A stretch of DNA of 52,155 nt from Bacillota bacterium (GTDB lineage: Bacteria > Bacillota > Clostridia > Peptostreptococcales > Anaerovoracaceae), in assembly GCA_029101005.1 (NCBI GenBank), contig JAQXQE010000004.1, positions 1-52,155 on the forward strand, in the 5' to 3' direction. The notes beneath the pieces were generated by a model. That model was given only the letters and a program-made list of their open reading frames with translations. It had not been told where the DNA came from and made no database searches. Made by a program: the position numbers and the translations under genes. Below are positions 33,950 through 41,072 of the stretch, one piece after another (the first letter of the stretch is position 1; each line of letters begins with the position of its first letter).

Positions 33950-34444
33950 ATGAATCTTATTGTTGCAGTAGATGAGAAATGGGGAATCGGAAGAGACAAT
34001 GGTCTCCTCGCGTCGGTTCCGGGGGATATGGCCTACTTCAAGGAGCACACAATCGACAAGGTTGTTGTGATGGGACGAAAGACTCTTGAGTCTATGCCTA
34101 AGAAGCGTGGGCTTCCTAAGAGAATCAATTATGTCCTCACAACTCAGGAGGGCTACGAGGCTGAGAGATGCAATATCGTGCACACGGAGGCTGAGCTCTT
34201 CGATGCAATTGCACAGTACGATCCGGACGATGTGTGGCTTATCGGCGGTGCTTCAATGTATAACAAGTACTATAAGCTCTGCGACAAGCTCTATATCACA
34301 AAGATGTATGCTGACCTCAATGCTGATGCGTTCATCGTCAATATCGATGAGGATGAGGATTATGAAGTGATCAGCGAGAGCGAGCTTCACGAGGATAACG
34401 GCATTCAGTACCGTTTCTATGTATATCAGAAGAAGGGCAGATAG
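33950..34444 (+). CDS. folA: Dihydrofolate reductase
   Basis: This 164-residue enzyme reduces dihydrofolate to tetrahydrofolate with NADPH. The catalytic acidic residue is D26 in SVPGDMAYFK. NADPH contacts are MGRKTLESMP and WLIGGASMY, and the start MNLIVAVDEKWGIGRDN is standard. GAAAGG lies 9 nt before the ATG. It is directly downstream of thyA, which makes its substrate, so the pair forms a functional unit. Confidence 0.96.
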   Translation: MNLIVAVDEKWGIGRDNGLLASVPGDMAYFKEHTIDKVVVMGRKTLESMPKKRGLPKRINYVLTTQEGYEAERCNIVHTEAELFDAIAQYDPDDVWLIGGASMYNKYYKLCDKLYITKMYADLNADAFIVNIDEDEDYEVISESELHEDNGIQYRFYVYQKKGR

Positions 34445-34456
34445 GAGTAGACATAC

Positions 34457-35410
34457 ATGGCAAAGAGAGATAACAAGCGTTACGCGGATAGCGAGAGAAG
34501 CACAGCGCCTAAGCGTTCTGGCAAGAATCGCCGCGATTACGCTGATTCAAAGAAGACCGGCACTAGATCTGCCGGACGCGGAGCTAAGCCGCAGGCTGCA
34601 AGATCCGCGCGCCCACAGAAGGCTGCTTTCAAGCCTTACGATGATTACGAGATGAACAAGTTCGACGACGGCGGACTCGAGATTGTAGCAGGTCGTAATC
34701 CTGTTCTCGAGGCACTCCGTGGTGAGCGTGAGGTCGAGAGAGTTTTTATCGCAAAAGGCGCTGAGGGTTCAATCGCACAGATCAAGGCGATTGCCAAGGA
34801 GCAGGGTGTCGTAATCGATATCGTGGACAAGGAGAGAATCAACGCGATGGCACCTGGTGAGAGACATCAGGGTGTTGTTGCCAAGGTTTCGGAATTCAAG
34901 TACTCAAGCATGGAAGAAGTTCTTGAGCGCGCAAGGGTCAGCGGTGAGGATCCCTTCCTCATCCTGCTGGACGAGGTCAGTGATCCTCACAACCTCGGCG
35001 CAATCATCAGAACTGCTGAATGCGCCGGGGCGCACGGCGTCATCATTCCTAAGAGACGCGCGTGCTCGCTGACCCAGACTGTAGCGAAGAGCGCAGCTGG
35101 TGCAATCGAGACCATGCCAGTAGTACAGGTAACAAACCTGTCACGCACAATCGACGAACTCAAGGAGATGGGTCTGTGGATTGCTGCTGTAGATATGGAC
35201 GGACAGAATTATATGAAGGCGAAGCTGGAGGGACCTATAGGTATAGTGATCGGTAACGAAGGCAAGGGAATCAGCCGACTTGTGAAGGAGAAATGTGATT
35301 TTACCGTGGCTATTCCAATGAGGGGAACTATCAATTCGCTCAACGCTTCGAACGCGGCAGCAATCATTATGTACGCGATCAGACGTTGCAGAGACACCCA
35401 GGAGGTGTAA
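34457..35410 (+). CDS. rlmB: 23S rRNA (guanosine-2'-O-)-methyltransferase RlmB (SpoU/TrmH family)
   Basis: This 317-residue SPOUT methyltransferase is related to RlmB/TrmH. A basic, low-complexity N-terminal extension (about 1-70, rich in Arg, Lys, Ser, Ala) precedes the substrate-binding domain starting AGRNPVLEAL. The catalytic domain has the three knot motifs LDEVSDPHNLGAIIRTAE, IVIGNEGKG and SLNASNAAAI. Usual RlmB is about 245 residues, so the extension is the oddity; it may aid rRNA binding. It sits 12 nt after folA and 1 nt before the lipoprotein gene. Confidence 0.92.
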   Translation: MAKRDNKRYADSERSTAPKRSGKNRRDYADSKKTGTRSAGRGAKPQAARSARPQKAAFKPYDDYEMNKFDDGGLEIVAGRNPVLEALRGEREVERVFIAKGAEGSIAQIKAIAKEQGVVIDIVDKERINAMAPGERHQGVVAKVSEFKYSSMEEVLERARVSGEDPFLILLDEVSDPHNLGAIIRTAECAGAHGVIIPKRRACSLTQTVAKSAAGAIETMPVVQVTNLSRTIDELKEMGLWIAAVDMDGQNYMKAKLEGPIGIVIGNEGKGISRLVKEKCDFTVAIPMRGTINSLNASNAAAIIMYAIRRCRDTQEV

Positions 35411-35411
35411 T

Positions 35412-35918
35412 ATGAAGAGAAAGCTGCTACTGGTACTGATAACATGCATGGCACTGCTGGTGCTTTGCGGATGCATGTCAACAAATGCGCCGGATGTTGA
35501 TCCGGATCAGGTCAAGATATCTGTTACAGGTATCGATGATGACGATTTCTTTGCTCCAATGGGACTGGACAGCATCGACATTATGGAGGACGGACAGGCT
35601 ATTCTGCACGCAACAGGCAAGCTGCTCGACAGAGTAGGAGAGAACTATGTGGCGGCTATGGGTGTAAGCGAAGTTTACGTACTGCCATACGGTAACGGAG
35701 GCTACAGATGTGTGGTTTTCCTGATGCAGGATGGAACAGTATCGGCTCTAAGCCCAACTAAGATGATTGAGAAGAATGCAGCGCAGCTCAAGACGAACCT
35801 CGGCAAACTCGAGAACATCGTGAAGGTAGAGCCGTATTCAGATGAAGATGGCAACTGCATTCTCGTATATGACAAAGACGGCAAGGAAATTCTCCTTGAC
35901 GAATATCTGGATTTCTAA
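35412..35918 (+). CDS. Small lipoprotein of unknown function
   Basis: This 168-residue predicted lipoprotein has an N-terminal signal peptide (residues 1-20, basic start then LLLVLITCMALLVL) ending in a lipobox-like LCGC with lipidation at C21. The mature part is about 148 residues and acidic, with no motif I recognise. GGAGG lies 6 nt before the ATG inside the end of rlmB, so it is the last gene of this stretch of the operon. In many Clostridia this slot holds yacP-type and sigH genes, which are absent here. Confidence 0.75.
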   Translation: MKRKLLLVLITCMALLVLCGCMSTNAPDVDPDQVKISVTGIDDDDFFAPMGLDSIDIMEDGQAILHATGKLLDRVGENYVAAMGVSEVYVLPYGNGGYRCVVFLMQDGTVSALSPTKMIEKNAAQLKTNLGKLENIVKVEPYSDEDGNCILVYDKDGKEILLDEYLDF

Positions 35919-35968
35919 TATATTCAGACAACATAAAGGGTTATTTATTTAAAAGGAGACTAGAGAAC

Positions 35969-37285
35969 ATGAAAGTAGAGAATTGCGTTAATGTTATCGA
36001 GAGAGATAAGGTAGTTGTTGCACCGTGCCAGCATCTGTCATATTTCCCTCTCACAATTGCAAAGTGTGACAATGCGACAATCACAGATGTGGATGGCAAT
36101 GAGTTCATTGACTTCCTCTCAAGTGCATCATCACTGAATATGGGAAGTTCAAACCCAATCGTGACAGCAGCTATTCAGGAGCAGCTCGCTCAGTTCACAC
36201 AGTACACACCAGCGTACACATACAACGAGAAGACAACAGCATATGCTGAGAGACTCGTGTCAACATATCCGGGTGGAGTTAAGGCTAAGATCGCCTTCGG
36301 TAACTGCGGTTCAGATGCTAACGATTGCGCTGTTAAGTTCGCTAGAGCTTTCACAGGCAGACAGAAGATCATCGTATTCATCAATGGATACCACGGTAAC
36401 ACATATGGCTCAAGCACAATGACAACATGCTCAACAAAGATGCATGAGAAGATGGGCCCATTCCTCCCAGAGATCTACGCATTCCCATTCTACGGAATCG
36501 ATGAAGCTGATGATGTAGTTGAGAAGGAGTGCCTCAAGGACATCGAGAGAGCATTCGAGACATGGATGCCAGCTAACGAGGTTGCTGCAATAGTAATCGA
36601 GCCAATCCAGGGAGATGGCGGAATCCTTCCAGCTCACCCAATCTTCATGAAGAAGCTCCACGAGCTCTGCCAGAAGAACGGCATCCTCTTCATCAGTGAG
36701 GAGGTACAGCAGGGCTTCTACAGAACAGGTAAGATGTTCGCTATCGAGAACTACGACATCGTTCCAGATGGAATCATCATGGGTAAGTCAATGGGCGCTG
36801 GCCTCACACTCGGTGGATTCATGGCAAGAGACGAGATCATGGATTGTCTCCCAGCTCCAGCTCACCTCTTCACACTCGGTGGCAACTCAATCGCTTGTGC
36901 AGCAGGTATTGCAGCATTCGACTTCTATAAGTCAGAGGAGTTCCAGGGTCAGCTCAAGAACATAACAGAGGTTCTCTGGGCAGCTGCAGAGGAACTCAAG
37001 CAGAAGCATCCTGATATGATTCTCTTCTACAGAGGTATCGGAATGTCAATGTCAATCGGAATTAACGATGAGGATCCAGATGCAACATTCAAGATTCTCT
37101 ACCGCGCATACGAGAAGGGTCTGCTGATCATCTCTATCGCAGGCAACAAGCTCAGAGTACAGCCACCTCTCACAATCCCAGCAGAGCAGCTGAAGAGAGG
37201 ATTCGAGATTATCGCAGAGGCTATCGATGATTACAAGGCTGGCAAGATCTCAGACGAGGTACTCGAGTACAGAAACGGATGGTAG
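35969..37285 (+). CDS. Class III PLP-dependent aminotransferase (or amino acid racemase-like)
   Basis: This 438-residue fold-type I enzyme of the class III aminotransferase group resembles the aspartate aminotransferase family proteins and isoleucine 2-epimerase-like racemases. The PLP Lys is K273 in GIIMGKSMGAG. GNCGSDANDCAVKFAR and NGYHGNTYGS match the phosphate and substrate regions. The normally DEVQ motif reads EEVQ (E244-Q247), so the Asp that pairs with the PLP ring nitrogen is Glu. Codon use is ribosomal-like, indicating high expression, which fits an amino-acid fermentation enzyme. AAGGAG precedes the ATG at 35969. Function could be transamination or racemisation of an abundant amino acid. 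Confidence 0.88.
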   Translation: MKVENCVNVIERDKVVVAPCQHLSYFPLTIAKCDNATITDVDGNEFIDFLSSASSLNMGSSNPIVTAAIQEQLAQFTQYTPAYTYNEKTTAYAERLVSTYPGGVKAKIAFGNCGSDANDCAVKFARAFTGRQKIIVFINGYHGNTYGSSTMTTCSTKMHEKMGPFLPEIYAFPFYGIDEADDVVEKECLKDIERAFETWMPANEVAAIVIEPIQGDGGILPAHPIFMKKLHELCQKNGILFISEEVQQGFYRTGKMFAIENYDIVPDGIIMGKSMGAGLTLGGFMARDEIMDCLPAPAHLFTLGGNSIACAAGIAAFDFYKSEEFQGQLKNITEVLWAAAEELKQKHPDMILFYRGIGMSMSIGINDEDPDATFKILYRAYEKGLLIISIAGNKLRVQPPLTIPAEQLKRGFEIIAEAIDDYKAGKISDEVLEYRNGW

Positions 37286-37316
37286 GATATACTAGCGCAT
37301 AAAGGTCAAATTATAT

Positions 37317-37351
37317 AAGCAAAAAAGTGCATTCAAAGCGCTTTTTTGCTT
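37317..37351. terminator. Bidirectional terminator at the aminotransferase/rpmG boundary
   Basis: A 14-bp stem (37317-37330 with 37338-37351, one wobble) has A6 on one side and T6 on the other, so it can terminate in either direction. Its last two bases are the first two bases of the -35 of the rpmG promoter. Confidence 0.8.
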
Positions 37352-37378
37352 GACTTTGACGGTGCTCGCGTGTAATAT
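37350..37378 (+). promoter_or_regulatory. Promoter of rpmG-secE-nusG
   Basis: TTGACT (37350-37355) and TAATAT (37373-37378) are 17 bp apart. The leader is about 97 nt and contains a CAGAGCG/CGCTCTG hairpin at 37407-37428 followed by GTTTTGG. Confidence 0.82.
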
Positions 37379-37406
37379 TATCAAGCGACTTTATGTAATT
37401 CACCAA

Positions 37407-37434
37407 CAGAGCGGAATCAAACGCTCTGGTTTTG
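37407..37434 (+). promoter_or_regulatory. Leader hairpin before rpmG
   Basis: CAGAGCG (37407-37413) pairs with CGCTCTG (37422-37428) around an 8-nt loop and is followed by a weak GTTTTGG run. It may be a mild attenuator or an RNA stabiliser. Confidence 0.35.
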
Positions 37435-37481
37435 GCTTGAAATAATGATTTTGCAAACACTAACTGATAAGGAGAATAACA

Positions 37482-37643
37482 ATGGCAGCAGGTGCAAGAA
37501 ACAAGATCATCCTCGCATGCACAGAGTGCAAGCAGAGAAACTACAACACAATGAAGAACAAGAAGAACAATCCTGACAGAATCGAGCTTATGAAGTACTG
37601 CAAGTTCTGCAACAAGGAGACTCTTCACAAGGAGACTAAGTAA
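37482..37643 (+). CDS. rpmG: 50S ribosomal protein L33
   Basis: This 53-residue L33 begins [20 protein letters not shown]. CxxC pairs (CTEC and CKFC) form the zinc ribbon, so this is the zinc-containing C+ form. AAGGAG lies 8 nt before the ATG. secE starts 2 nt after the stop. The gene order rpmG-secE-nusG is the Firmicute standard. Confidence 0.96.
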   Translation: MAAGARNKIILACTECKQRNYNTMKNKKNNPDRIELMKYCKFCNKETLHKETK

Positions 37644-37645
37644 TA

Positions 37646-37831
37646 ATGTTTGAATATCTTAAGGGTGTCAGACAGGAAATGAAGAAGGTTGTTTGGCCTA
37701 CAAAGGAGCAGCTTGGAACAGATACAGTAGTTGTACTGGTTACATGCGCTCTCTTTGCTGCGGCTTTCTGGTTGATTGATACAGGATTCCTGGCAGCTCT
37801 TAAGGGAATTCTTGGTATTACTCTTTCCTAG
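37646..37831 (+). CDS. secE: Preprotein translocase subunit SecE
   Basis: This 61-residue minimal SecE is part of the SecYEG channel. The amphipathic surface helix contains the family motif VRQEMKKVVWPTKEQL, followed by one transmembrane helix (about 29-46, VVVLVTCALFAAAFWLI). It sits 2 nt after rpmG and 22 nt before nusG. Confidence 0.96.
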   Translation: MFEYLKGVRQEMKKVVWPTKEQLGTDTVVVLVTCALFAAAFWLIDTGFLAALKGILGITLS

Positions 37832-37853
37832 TTCATGACGGAGACAGCATATT

Positions 37854-38444
37854 ATGACAGATATCGATAACAAGAATGTGGCTAAGACTACAATCTCTCC
37901 GCTTGCAGGCGAAGGTCTGCGTGGAGACGGAACTGCAAAGTGGTATGTAGTTCACACATATTCGGGTTATGAGAACAAGGTAAAGACCAGCATCGAGAGA
38001 ATGGTAGAGTACCGCGGTATGCAGGACTATATTCTCGAGGTTGTTATCCCAACAGAGGATCACATCGAGATTAAGAACGGAGTCAAGAAAGTTAAGACTC
38101 GCAAGCTTTACCCGGGCTATGTCGTAATCAAGATGATTGTTAACAATGAGACTTGGTACCTCGTAAGAAATACTGAGGGTGTAACAGGTTTCGTTGGTCA
38201 TGGCTCTAACCCAATCCCTCTTACAAAGGAAGAGATTGTAAGAATGGGAGTTGAGAAGCTCAAGATCGAACTGGATGTTGAGGTCGGTGATACAGTCCGC
38301 ATCATCGGTGGCCTTTTCGAGGGCCAGATGGGTATTGTTGAGGCAATTAACCCTGAGAAGCAGATTGTAAAGGCTAAGATTTCTATGTTCGGTAGAGATA
38401 CTCCTGCAGAACTTGAGTTCTCGCAGGTAAGCAAACTCAAGTAG
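37854..38444 (+). CDS. nusG: Transcription termination/antitermination protein NusG
   Basis: This 196-residue protein has an NGN domain that binds RNA polymerase (about 25-135, KWYVVHTYSGYENKVK and YPGYVVIKM) and a C-terminal KOW domain (about 143-196, VGDTVRIIGGLFEGQMG). A short extra N-terminal tail of about 22 residues precedes the canonical start. The next gene is rplK after a 42-nt spacer. Confidence 0.97.
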   Translation: MTDIDNKNVAKTTISPLAGEGLRGDGTAKWYVVHTYSGYENKVKTSIERMVEYRGMQDYILEVVIPTEDHIEIKNGVKKVKTRKLYPGYVVIKMIVNNETWYLVRNTEGVTGFVGHGSNPIPLTKEEIVRMGVEKLKIELDVEVGDTVRIIGGLFEGQMGIVEAINPEKQIVKAKISMFGRDTPAELEFSQVSKLK

Positions 38445-38486
38445 TTTGCGTGCACAATTTAATATTTGAGGAAAGGAGGAATAACG

Positions 38487-38912
38487 ATGGCAAAGAAGAT
38501 CGACGGCTATATTAAGCTCCAGATCCCTGCCGGCGCTGCTACACCAGCACCACCAGTTGGTCCTGCACTTGGACAGAAGAGCGTAAATATTATGGACTTC
38601 TGTAAGCAGTTCAACGCAAGAACAGCAGAGCAGAGTGGTATGATCATTCCTGTAGTTATCACAGTATACGCAGACAGATCATTCTCATTCGTATGTAAGA
38701 CTCCACCAGCTGCAGTACTTATCAAGAAGGCAGCAGGAATTGAGTCAGGTTCAGGTGAGCCTAACAAGACAAAGGTAGCATCAATCACACTCGCACAGGC
38801 AGAGGAGATCGCAAAGACAAAGATGCCAGATCTCAATGCAGCTACTCTTGAGGCAGCAACAGATATGATCAAGGGAACAGCTCGCAGCATGGGAGTTACA
38901 GTAGTTGAGTAA
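38487..38912 (+). CDS. rplK: 50S ribosomal protein L11
   Basis: This 141-residue L11 has the N-terminal [20 protein letters not shown] loop and the C-terminal rRNA-binding domain of the thiostrepton region. Length is canonical. The ATG at 38487 has AAAGGAGG 8 nt upstream; the in-frame start seven codons earlier is rejected. It begins the rplK-rplA pair. Confidence 0.98.
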   Translation: MAKKIDGYIKLQIPAGAATPAPPVGPALGQKSVNIMDFCKQFNARTAEQSGMIIPVVITVYADRSFSFVCKTPPAAVLIKKAAGIESGSGEPNKTKVASITLAQAEEIAKTKMPDLNAATLEAATDMIKGTARSMGVTVVE

Positions 38913-38965
38913 TGCAGTGGGAGGCAGTCTGTAAAGGACGCCGTTAGCACCACCAAGGAGGAAAA

Positions 38966-39661
38966 ATGAAAAGATCAAAGAGATACCAGGCAATTGTTGA
39001 GAACTTCGACAAGCAGGAGCTTTTCGACGTTGCTGGTGCAGTAGCAAAGGTAAAGGAGCTCTCAAACGCTAAGTTTGATGAGACAATCGAGATGCACTTC
39101 CGTCTCGGAGTTGATGGAAGACATGCAGATCAGCAGGTAAGAGGCGCTATCGTTCTGCCACACGGAACTGGTAAGAGCAAGAGAGTTCTTGTTTTCGCTA
39201 AGGGTCCTAAGGTAGCAGAGGCAGAGGCAGCAGGAGCTGACTATGTAGGGGCTGAGGACATGGCTGAGAAGATTCAGAAAGAGGGATGGTTCGACTTCGA
39301 CGCAGTAGTAGCAACACCAGATATGATGGGCGTTGTTGGTCGTCTTGGTAAGGTACTCGGTCCTAAGGGACTCATGCCAAACCCTAAGTCAGGTACAGTA
39401 ACAATGGACCTCGAGAAAGCCCTCGCTGATATTAAGGCAGGTAAGGTGGAGTATCGTCTTGATAAGGCTAACATTATCCATGTAATCATCGGTAAGAAGT
39501 CTTTCACAAACGAGCAGCTCACTGACAATGCTAACGCAATCATTAACGCTATTGCTAAGGCTAAGCCAGCTGCAGCAAAGGGACAGTACTTCAAGAGCGT
39601 ATCAATGGCTTCAACAATGAGCCCTGGCGTTAAGATTAACACAGCAGGTCTTGGTCAGTAA
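38966..39661 (+). CDS. rplA: 50S ribosomal protein L1
   Basis: This 231-residue L1 builds the L1 stalk. Family motifs GPRGLMPNPK-like (here [16 protein letters not shown]) and RVLVFAKG are present. AAGGAGG lies 6 nt before the ATG. Termination of this transcript and the switch to rplJL is governed by the leader that follows. Confidence 0.98.
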   Translation: MKRSKRYQAIVENFDKQELFDVAGAVAKVKELSNAKFDETIEMHFRLGVDGRHADQQVRGAIVLPHGTGKSKRVLVFAKGPKVAEAEAAGADYVGAEDMAEKIQKEGWFDFDAVVATPDMMGVVGRLGKVLGPKGLMPNPKSGTVTMDLEKALADIKAGKVEYRLDKANIIHVIIGKKSFTNEQLTDNANAIINAIAKAKPAAAKGQYFKSVSMASTMSPGVKINTAGLGQ

Positions 39662-39689
39662 GTAACTGATTAAACCGACTATACAAAAC

Positions 39690-39795
39690 AGAATACTAAC
39701 CGTAGACAGCGGGTGCGAAAGCTTAATTTCCCGCCGAGGTACAATATATATTGAACCCCGCTGTCTTGTAGAGCGGGGTAATTTGTACCTATTCT
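39690..39795 (+). promoter_or_regulatory. Ribosomal protein L10 leader
   Basis: This is an L10 leader RNA upstream of rplJ, recognised by the pattern ACCGTAGACAGCGGGTGCG, then CGAAAGCTTAATTTCCCGC and CGAGGT. L10(L12)4 binds this structure in Firmicutes to repress its own operon. A CCCCGCT/AGCGGGG hairpin (about 39756-39778) and a long-range AGGTACAA/TTGTACCT pairing follow. No good terminator T-run is seen, so repression may act on translation or on processing. The rest of the 228-nt spacer (to 39889) holds further hairpins, including CGGCTC/GAGCCG. Confidence 0.8.
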
Positions 39796-39889
39796 ATTCT
39801 GTCGGCTCACTCGAGCCGGGACACTGCCAGGACAGACTTGGCAATGACTATGAGTGGTGGATACCGCTCAAGAAAGGAGAATACAATAC

Positions 39890-40393
39890 ATGTCTGTAGA
39901 AGCAAAACTTGCTAAGCAGGTAATCATCGACGAGATTAAGGAAAGAATTGAGAATTCCGTATCAGTAGTTGTAGTAGATTACCTTGGAATCACAGTAGAG
40001 GAAGCGGACGCTATCAGAACATCACTGAGAAACGAGAACGTTCTTTTCACTGTATACAAGAACTCACTCGTAAAGAGAGCTATCGCTGGCACACCATACG
40101 AGGCACTCGGAGAGGCACTCAAGGGCTCAAGTGCTCTTGCATTCTGCACAGATGATGCAACAGCATCAGCTAGAATCCTCTCAAAGGCTATCAAGCAGTA
40201 CAAGAAGATGGCATTCAAGGGTGGAATCGTAGAGGGCGTTGTTTATGACAAGGCTCAGATCGAGGAGTTCGCAGAGATCCCATCAAGAGAGGAGCTCATC
40301 GCTCGTTTCATGGGAAGCATCCAGTCACCAATGACAAAGCTTGCCCTCACACTGAAGGCAATCGCAGAGGGTGGCGAGGCAGCAGAGGCATAA
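39890..40393 (+). CDS. rplJ: 50S ribosomal protein L10
   Basis: This 167-residue L10 is the base of the L12 stalk. VVVDYLGITVEEADAIRTSL and the L12-binding C-terminal helix are visible. The ATG at 39890 is placed by the AAAGGAG site; the longer in-frame ORF would start within the leader RNA. Expression is controlled by the L10 leader. Confidence 0.98.
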   Translation: MSVEAKLAKQVIIDEIKERIENSVSVVVVDYLGITVEEADAIRTSLRNENVLFTVYKNSLVKRAIAGTPYEALGEALKGSSALAFCTDDATASARILSKAIKQYKKMAFKGGIVEGVVYDKAQIEEFAEIPSREELIARFMGSIQSPMTKLALTLKAIAEGGEAAEA

Positions 40394-40477
40394 GCCTAAT
40401 CACAATTAATAAGATTATTATCACAAATCGCGGCACGAACATCGCCGCATAGAAATTCAGAAAAGGAGAAATTAACA

Positions 40478-40843
40478 ATGAATAAGGATCAGATCATTGA
40501 GGCTCTTAAGAGCATGAGCATTCTTGAGATCAACGAGCTCGTAAAGGCTCTTGAGGAGGAGTTTGGTGTATCAGCAGTAGCAGTTGCAGCTCCAGCAGCA
40601 GGTGGCGCAGCAGCAGAGGCAGCTGAGGAGAAGACAGAGTTCAACGTAGTACTCAAGGAGGTTGGCGCTGAGAAGATCAAGGTTATCAAGGCTGTAAGAG
40701 AGGCTACAGGACTTGGTCTTAAGGAGGCTAAGGAGGTTGTTGACGGAGCTCCTTCAACAATCAAGGAGAACGTTGAGACAGCTGAGGCTAAGGCTCTCAA
40801 GGAGGCTCTCGAGGCAGTTGGAGCTGTTGTTGAGCTTCAGTAA
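40478..40843 (+). CDS. rplL: 50S ribosomal protein L7/L12
   Basis: This 121-residue L12 has an N-terminal dimerisation domain, an Ala/Gly hinge (about 37-51) and a C-terminal factor-binding domain with [19 protein letters not shown]. Codon use is among the most biased in the window. A strong AAAGGAG site precedes the ATG. Confidence 0.98.
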   Translation: MNKDQIIEALKSMSILEINELVKALEEEFGVSAVAVAAPAAGGAAAEAAEEKTEFNVVLKEVGAEKIKVIKAVREATGLGLKEAKEVVDGAPSTIKENVETAEAKALKEALEAVGAVVELQ

Positions 40844-40859
40844 GCATCGACTTGCAAAC

Positions 40860-40963
40860 CCGGGAATCGCATAGCGACACCCACCAACTTACAAATTGGA
40901 CCCTGCGATATGGGCCCGACCCAGACAATAATCGAATTGAGTCCTGTTACAGGGCTCAATTCG
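40860..40963 (+). promoter_or_regulatory. Structured rplL-rpoB spacer with a long perfect hairpin
   Basis: A 14-bp stem (40933-40946 with 40950-40963, one wobble) closes on a 3-nt loop. Upstream, ATCGCA/TGCGAT and CCAA/TTGG pairings form another structure. There is no T-run after the hairpin (TGCGTTTAGG). It may be a processing site for a double-strand RNase or a partial terminator that sets the L12 to polymerase ratio. Confidence 0.55.
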
Positions 40964-40996
40964 TGCGTTTAGGAAAGTTCAAAAAACGGCAAAATA

Positions 40997-41026
40997 TTGC
41001 ACTTTTTTGACCGAATTTTGTATTTT
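40997..41026 (+). promoter_or_regulatory. Possible weak promoter of rpoB
   Basis: TTGCAC (40997-41002) and TATTTT (41021-41026) are 18 bp apart in a very AT-rich stretch. It is a modest match and could support extra rpoBC transcription. Confidence 0.35.
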
Positions 41027-41072
41027 TTCAGAAACATACTCGTTTTTTCTCAAGAAGTATAAGGAGTGGACA

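Noticed and set aside
39870-39889. GTGGTGGATACCGCTC resembling a T-box antiterminator motif before rplJ
   Set aside because: The invariant GGTGGNACC spacing is off by one base, there is no T-box specifier structure, and the downstream gene is a ribosomal protein.
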